Positions 60,301 to 64,000 of a DNA stretch of 64,000 bases are shown in pieces (positions within the stretch are counted from its first letter, which is position 1; every line of letters starts with the position of its first letter). The stretch lies in assembly GCA_964036045.1 (NCBI GenBank), contig OZ038381.1, positions 69,750,242 through 69,814,241 of the forward strand, written 5' to 3'. The stretch comes from Eutreptiella sp. 'Long Island Sound 2002' (Eukaryota > Euglenozoa > Euglenophyceae > Eutreptiales > Eutreptiaceae). A program made the position numbers and the translations under genes. The notes under the pieces were generated by a model. The model was not told the DNA's origin and made no database searches. It saw only the letters and a list, made by a program, of their open reading frames with translations.

Positions 60301-60699
60301 TTACCCCCCTCCGTGAATTATTTGACCCCTCCGTGAATTGTTTACCCCCCTCCGTGAATTATTTGACCCCTCTGTGAATTGTTTACCCCCCTCCGTGAAT
60401 TATTTGACCCCTCCGTGAATTATTTACCCCCCTCCGTGAATTTTTTGACCCCTCCGTGAATTGTTTACCCCCCTCCGTGAATTATTTGACCCCTCCGTGA
60501 ATTGTTTACCCCCCTCCGTGAATTATTTGACCCCTCTGTGAATCGTTTACCCCCCTCCGTGAATTATTTGACCCCTCTGTGAATTATTTACCCCCCTCCG
60601 TGAATTATTTGACGCCCCCGTGAATTATTTACCCCCCTCCGTGAATTATTTGACCCCTCCGTGAATTGTTTACCCCCCTCCGTGAATTATTTGACCCCT

Positions 60700-63560
60700 C
60701 CGTGAATTGTTTACCCCCCTCCGTGAATTATTTGACCCCTCCGTGAATTGTTTACCCTCCTCCGTGAATTATTTGACCCCTCCGTGAATTGTTTACCCTC
60801 CTCCGTGAATTATTTGACCCCTCTGTGAATTATTTACCCCCCTCCGTGAATTATTTGACCCCCCTGTGAATTATTTACCCCCCTCCGTCAATCATTTGAC
60901 CCCTCCGTCATTTTTTTACCCCCCTCCGTGAATTATTTGACCCCTCCGTGAATTGTTTACCCCCCTCCGTGAATTATTTGACCCCTCCGTGAATTATTTA
61001 CCCCCCTCCGTGAATTATTTGACCCCTCCGTGAATTATTTACCCCCCTCCGTGAATTATTTCACCCCCCCCATGAATTGGTTACCCCCCTCCGTGAATTA
61101 TTTGACCCCTCCGTGAATTGTTTACCCCCCTCCGTGAATTATTTGACCCCTCTGTAAATTGTTTACCACCCTCCGTGAATTCTTTGACCCCTTTGTGAAT
61201 TGTTTACCCCCCTCCCTGAATTATTTGACCCCTCTGTGAATTATTTACCCCCCTCCGTGAATTATTTGACCCCTCCGTGAATTATTTACCCCCCTCCGTG
61301 AATTATTTCACCCCCCCCCCCCGTGAATTGTTTACCCCCCTCCGTGAATTATTTGACCCCTCCGTGAATTGTTTACCCCCCTCCGTGAATTATTTGACCC
61401 CTCCGTGAATTGTGTACCCCCCTCCGTCAGTTATTTGACCCCTCCGTGAATTATTTACCCCCCTCCGTGAATTATTTCGTCCCTCCGTGAATTGTTTACT
61501 CCCCTCCGTGAATTATTTGATCCCTCGGTGAATTATTTACCCCCCTCCGTGAATTATTTGACTCCTCTGTGAATTGTTTACCCCCCTCCGTGAATTATTT
61601 GACCCCTCTGTGAATTGTTTACCCCCCTCCGTGAATTATTTGACCCCTCCGTGAATTATTTACCCCCCTCCGTGAATTTTTTGACCCCTCCGTGAATTGT
61701 TTACCCCCCTCCGTGAATTATTTGACCCCTCCGTGAATTGTTTACCCCCCTCCGTGAATTATTTGACCCCTCTGTGAATCGTTTACCCCCCTCCGTGAAT
61801 TATTTGACCCCTCTGTGAATTATTTACCCCCCTCCGTGAATTATTTGACGCCCCTTTGAATTATTTACCCCCCTCCGTGAATTATTTGACCCCTCCGTGA
61901 ATTGTTTACCCCCCTCCGTGAATTATTTGACCCCTCCGTGAATTGTTTACCCCCCTCCGTGAATTATTTGACCCCTCCGTGAATTGTTTACCCTCCTCCG
62001 TGAATTATTTGACCCCTCCGTGAATTGTTTACCCTCCTCCGTGAATTATTTGACCCCTCTGTGAATTATTTACCCCCCTCCGTGAATTATTTGACCCCCC
62101 TGTGAATTATTTACCCCCCTCCGTCAATCATTTGACCCCTCCGTCATTTTTTTACCCCCCTCCGTGAATTATTTGACCCCTCCGTGAATTGTTTACCCCC
62201 CTCCGTGAATTATTTGACCCCTCCGTGAATTATTTACCCCCCTCCGTGAATTATTTGACCCCTCCGTGAATTATTTACCCCCCTCCGTGAATTATTTCAC
62301 CCCCCCCATGAATTGGTTACCCCCCTCCGTGAATTATTTGACCCCTCCGTGAATTGTTTACCCCCCTCCGTGAATTATTTGACCCCTCTGTAAATTGTTT
62401 ACCACCCTCCGTGAATTCTTTGACCCCTTTGTGAATTGTTTACCCCCCTCCCTGAATTATTTGACCCCTCTGTGAATTATTTACCCCCCTCCGTGAATTA
62501 TTTGACCCCTCCGTGAATTATTTACCCCCCTCCGTGAATTATTTCACCCCCCCCCCCGTGAATTGTTTACCCCCCTCCGTGAATTATTTGACCCCTCCGT
62601 GAATTGTTTACCCCCCTCCGTGAATTATTTGACCCCTCCGTGAATTGTGTACCCCCCTCCGTCAGTTATTTGACCCCTCCGTGAATTATTTACCCCCCTC
62701 CGTGAATTATTTCGTCCCTCCGTGAATTGTTTACTCCCCTCCGTGAATTATTTGATCCCTCGGTGAATTATTTACCCCCCTCCGTGAATTATTTGACTCC
62801 TCTGTGAATTGTTTACCCCCCTCCGTGAATTATTTGACCCCTCTGTGAATTGTTTACCCCCCTCCGTGAATTATTTGACCACTCCGTGAATTATTTACCC
62901 CCCTCCGTGAATCATTTGACCCCTCCGTGAATTGTTTACCCCCCTCCGTGAATTGTTTGACCCCTCCGTGAACTATTTACCCCCCTCCGTGAATTAGTTG
63001 ACCCCTCCGTGAATTATTTACCCCCCTCCGTGAATTATTTCACCCCCGCCGTGAATTGTTTACCCCCCTCCGTGAATGATTTGACCCCTCCGTGAAATGT
63101 TTACCCCCCTCCGTGAATTATTTGCCCCCTCTGTAAATTGTTTACCACCCTCCGTGAATTATTTGACCCCTCTGTGAATTCTTTACCCCCTCCGTGAATT
63201 ATTTGACCCCTCCGTGAATTGTTTACCCCCCTTCGTGAATTATTTGACCCCTCTGTGAATTGTTTACCCCCCTCCGTGAATTATTTGACCCCTCCGTGAA
63301 TTGTTTACCCCCCTCCGTGAATTATTTGACCCCTCCGTGAATTGTGTACCCCCCTCCGTCAGTTATTTGACCCCTCCGTGAATTATTTACCCCCCTCCGT
63401 GAATTATTTCGTCCCTCCGTGAATTGTTTACTCCCCTCCGTGAATTATTTGATCCCTCGGTGAATTATTTACCCCCCTCCGTGAATTATTTGACTCCTCC
63501 GTGAATTGTTTACCCCCCTCCGTGAATTATTTGACCCCTCTGTGAATTGTTTACCCCCCT
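60700..63560. repeat. 1236-bp duplication plus a 697-bp partial third copy
   Basis: TTTACCCTCC (60751 and 61987) and CCGTCATTTTTTTACC (60905 and 62141) are offset by 1236 bp. TTTCGTCCCTCCGTG (near 61478 and 62712) is offset by 1234, the difference being a 2-base change in a C run near 61313 and 62550. A third copy of that landmark near 63409 lies 697 bp further on. Confidence 0.85.
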
Positions 63561-64000
63561 CCGTGAATTATTTGACCCCTCCGTGAATTATTTACCCCCC
63601 TCCGTGAATCATTTGACCCCTCCGTGAATTGTTTACCCCCCTCCGTGAATTATTTGACCCCTCCGTGAACTATTTACCCCCCTCCGTGAATTAGTTGACC
63701 CCTCCGTGAATTATTTACCCCCCTCCGTGAATTATTTCACCCCCGCCGTGAATTGTTTACCCCCCTCCGTGAATGATTTGACCCCTCCGTGAAATGTTTA
63801 CCCCCCTCCGTGAATTATTTGACCCCTCTGTAAATTGTTTACCCCCCTCCGTGAATTATTTGACCCCTGCGTGAATTGTTTACCCCCCTCCGTGAATTAT
63901 TTGACCCCTCCGTGAATTGTTTACCCCCCTCCGTCAATTATTTGACCCCTCCGTGAATTATTTACCCCCCTCTGTGAATTTTTTCACCCCTCTGTGAATT

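Larger units (their letters stand above)
31456..64000. repeat. Array C: 41-bp dimeric satellite, over 32 kb
   Basis: The repeat is a dimer of two related monomers: CCGTGAATTATTTACCCCCCT (21 bp) and CCGTGAATTATTTGACCCCT (20 bp), 41 bp together, roughly 790 dimers. The array continues past the right edge. The commonest variants are CTGTG or CCATG for CCGTG, ATTGTTTA for ATTATTTA, and TTTCACCCCT for TTTGACCCCT. ATTG variants sit almost only before ACCCCCCT, and CTGTG mostly after GACCCCT, so the two monomers evolve separately. Stops (TGA, TAA) close every frame on both strands; no gene lies in this part. Confidence 0.97.

Noticed and set aside
31456-64000. Coding or RNA gene hidden inside array C
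   Set aside because: TGA and TAA recur in every frame on both strands, and I saw no non-repeat insert beyond the array-B islands.

Overview
This window reads as nuclear DNA of a eukaryote. It carries decayed transposable elements, minisatellites at several scales, long G/C homopolymer runs and no compact operon-like gene layout. A non-LTR retrotransposon with an RNase H tail next to a decayed tyrosine recombinase would fit a green alga (prasinophyte or chlorophyte). That placement is inference; nothing in the window proves it. I found no confidently intact protein gene.

Layout. 1-1600 is two G-rich minisatellite blocks around a nested tandem repeat with eight copies of a core. 1.6-10.9 kb is low-gene DNA with a few unrecognised ORFs and small repeats. 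10.9-15.75 kb is a decayed L1-type LINE: in order, an APE-type endonuclease, a reverse transcriptase with an intact YVDD box, a zinc-knuckle region and an RNase H-like tail, spread over all three forward frames with internal stops. A tRNA-like segment follows at 15.78 kb. 15.85-22.5 kb is more gene-poor DNA with a BED-type zinc-finger relic near 21.15 kb. 22.5-27.1 kb is the most interesting accessory region. It has a decayed ORF (22575-23716), clustered CCGGAACA motifs, a foldback element with arms of about 235 bp, a degenerate satellite of about 200 bp, and a tyrosine-recombinase pseudogene. In the recombinase the tyrosine survives, while the Arg I, Arg II and Trp positions read as stop, Gly and stop. 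27.1-29.87 kb holds coding-like scraps, a minus-strand cysteine cluster and microsatellites.

From 29.87 kb to the right edge (over 34 kb, more than half the window) the DNA is tandem repeat. Three successive arrays (A, about 17 units; B, about 21 units; C, roughly 790 units and running off the window) differ in sequence but share a 41-bp period and a core like TTTACCCCCCTCCGTGRAA. Transitional units at the joins suggest one ancestor. Array C is a 20+21 bp dimer repeat with kilobase-scale internal duplications (offsets 2658, 2217, 1261, 1063 and 1236 bp), and array-B islands punctuate its left two thirds. Nothing in the arrays is coding.

The genes do not form a pathway. The window is best read as a satellite block beside a graveyard of mobile elements. 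All identifications come from reading motifs by eye, with no database search.
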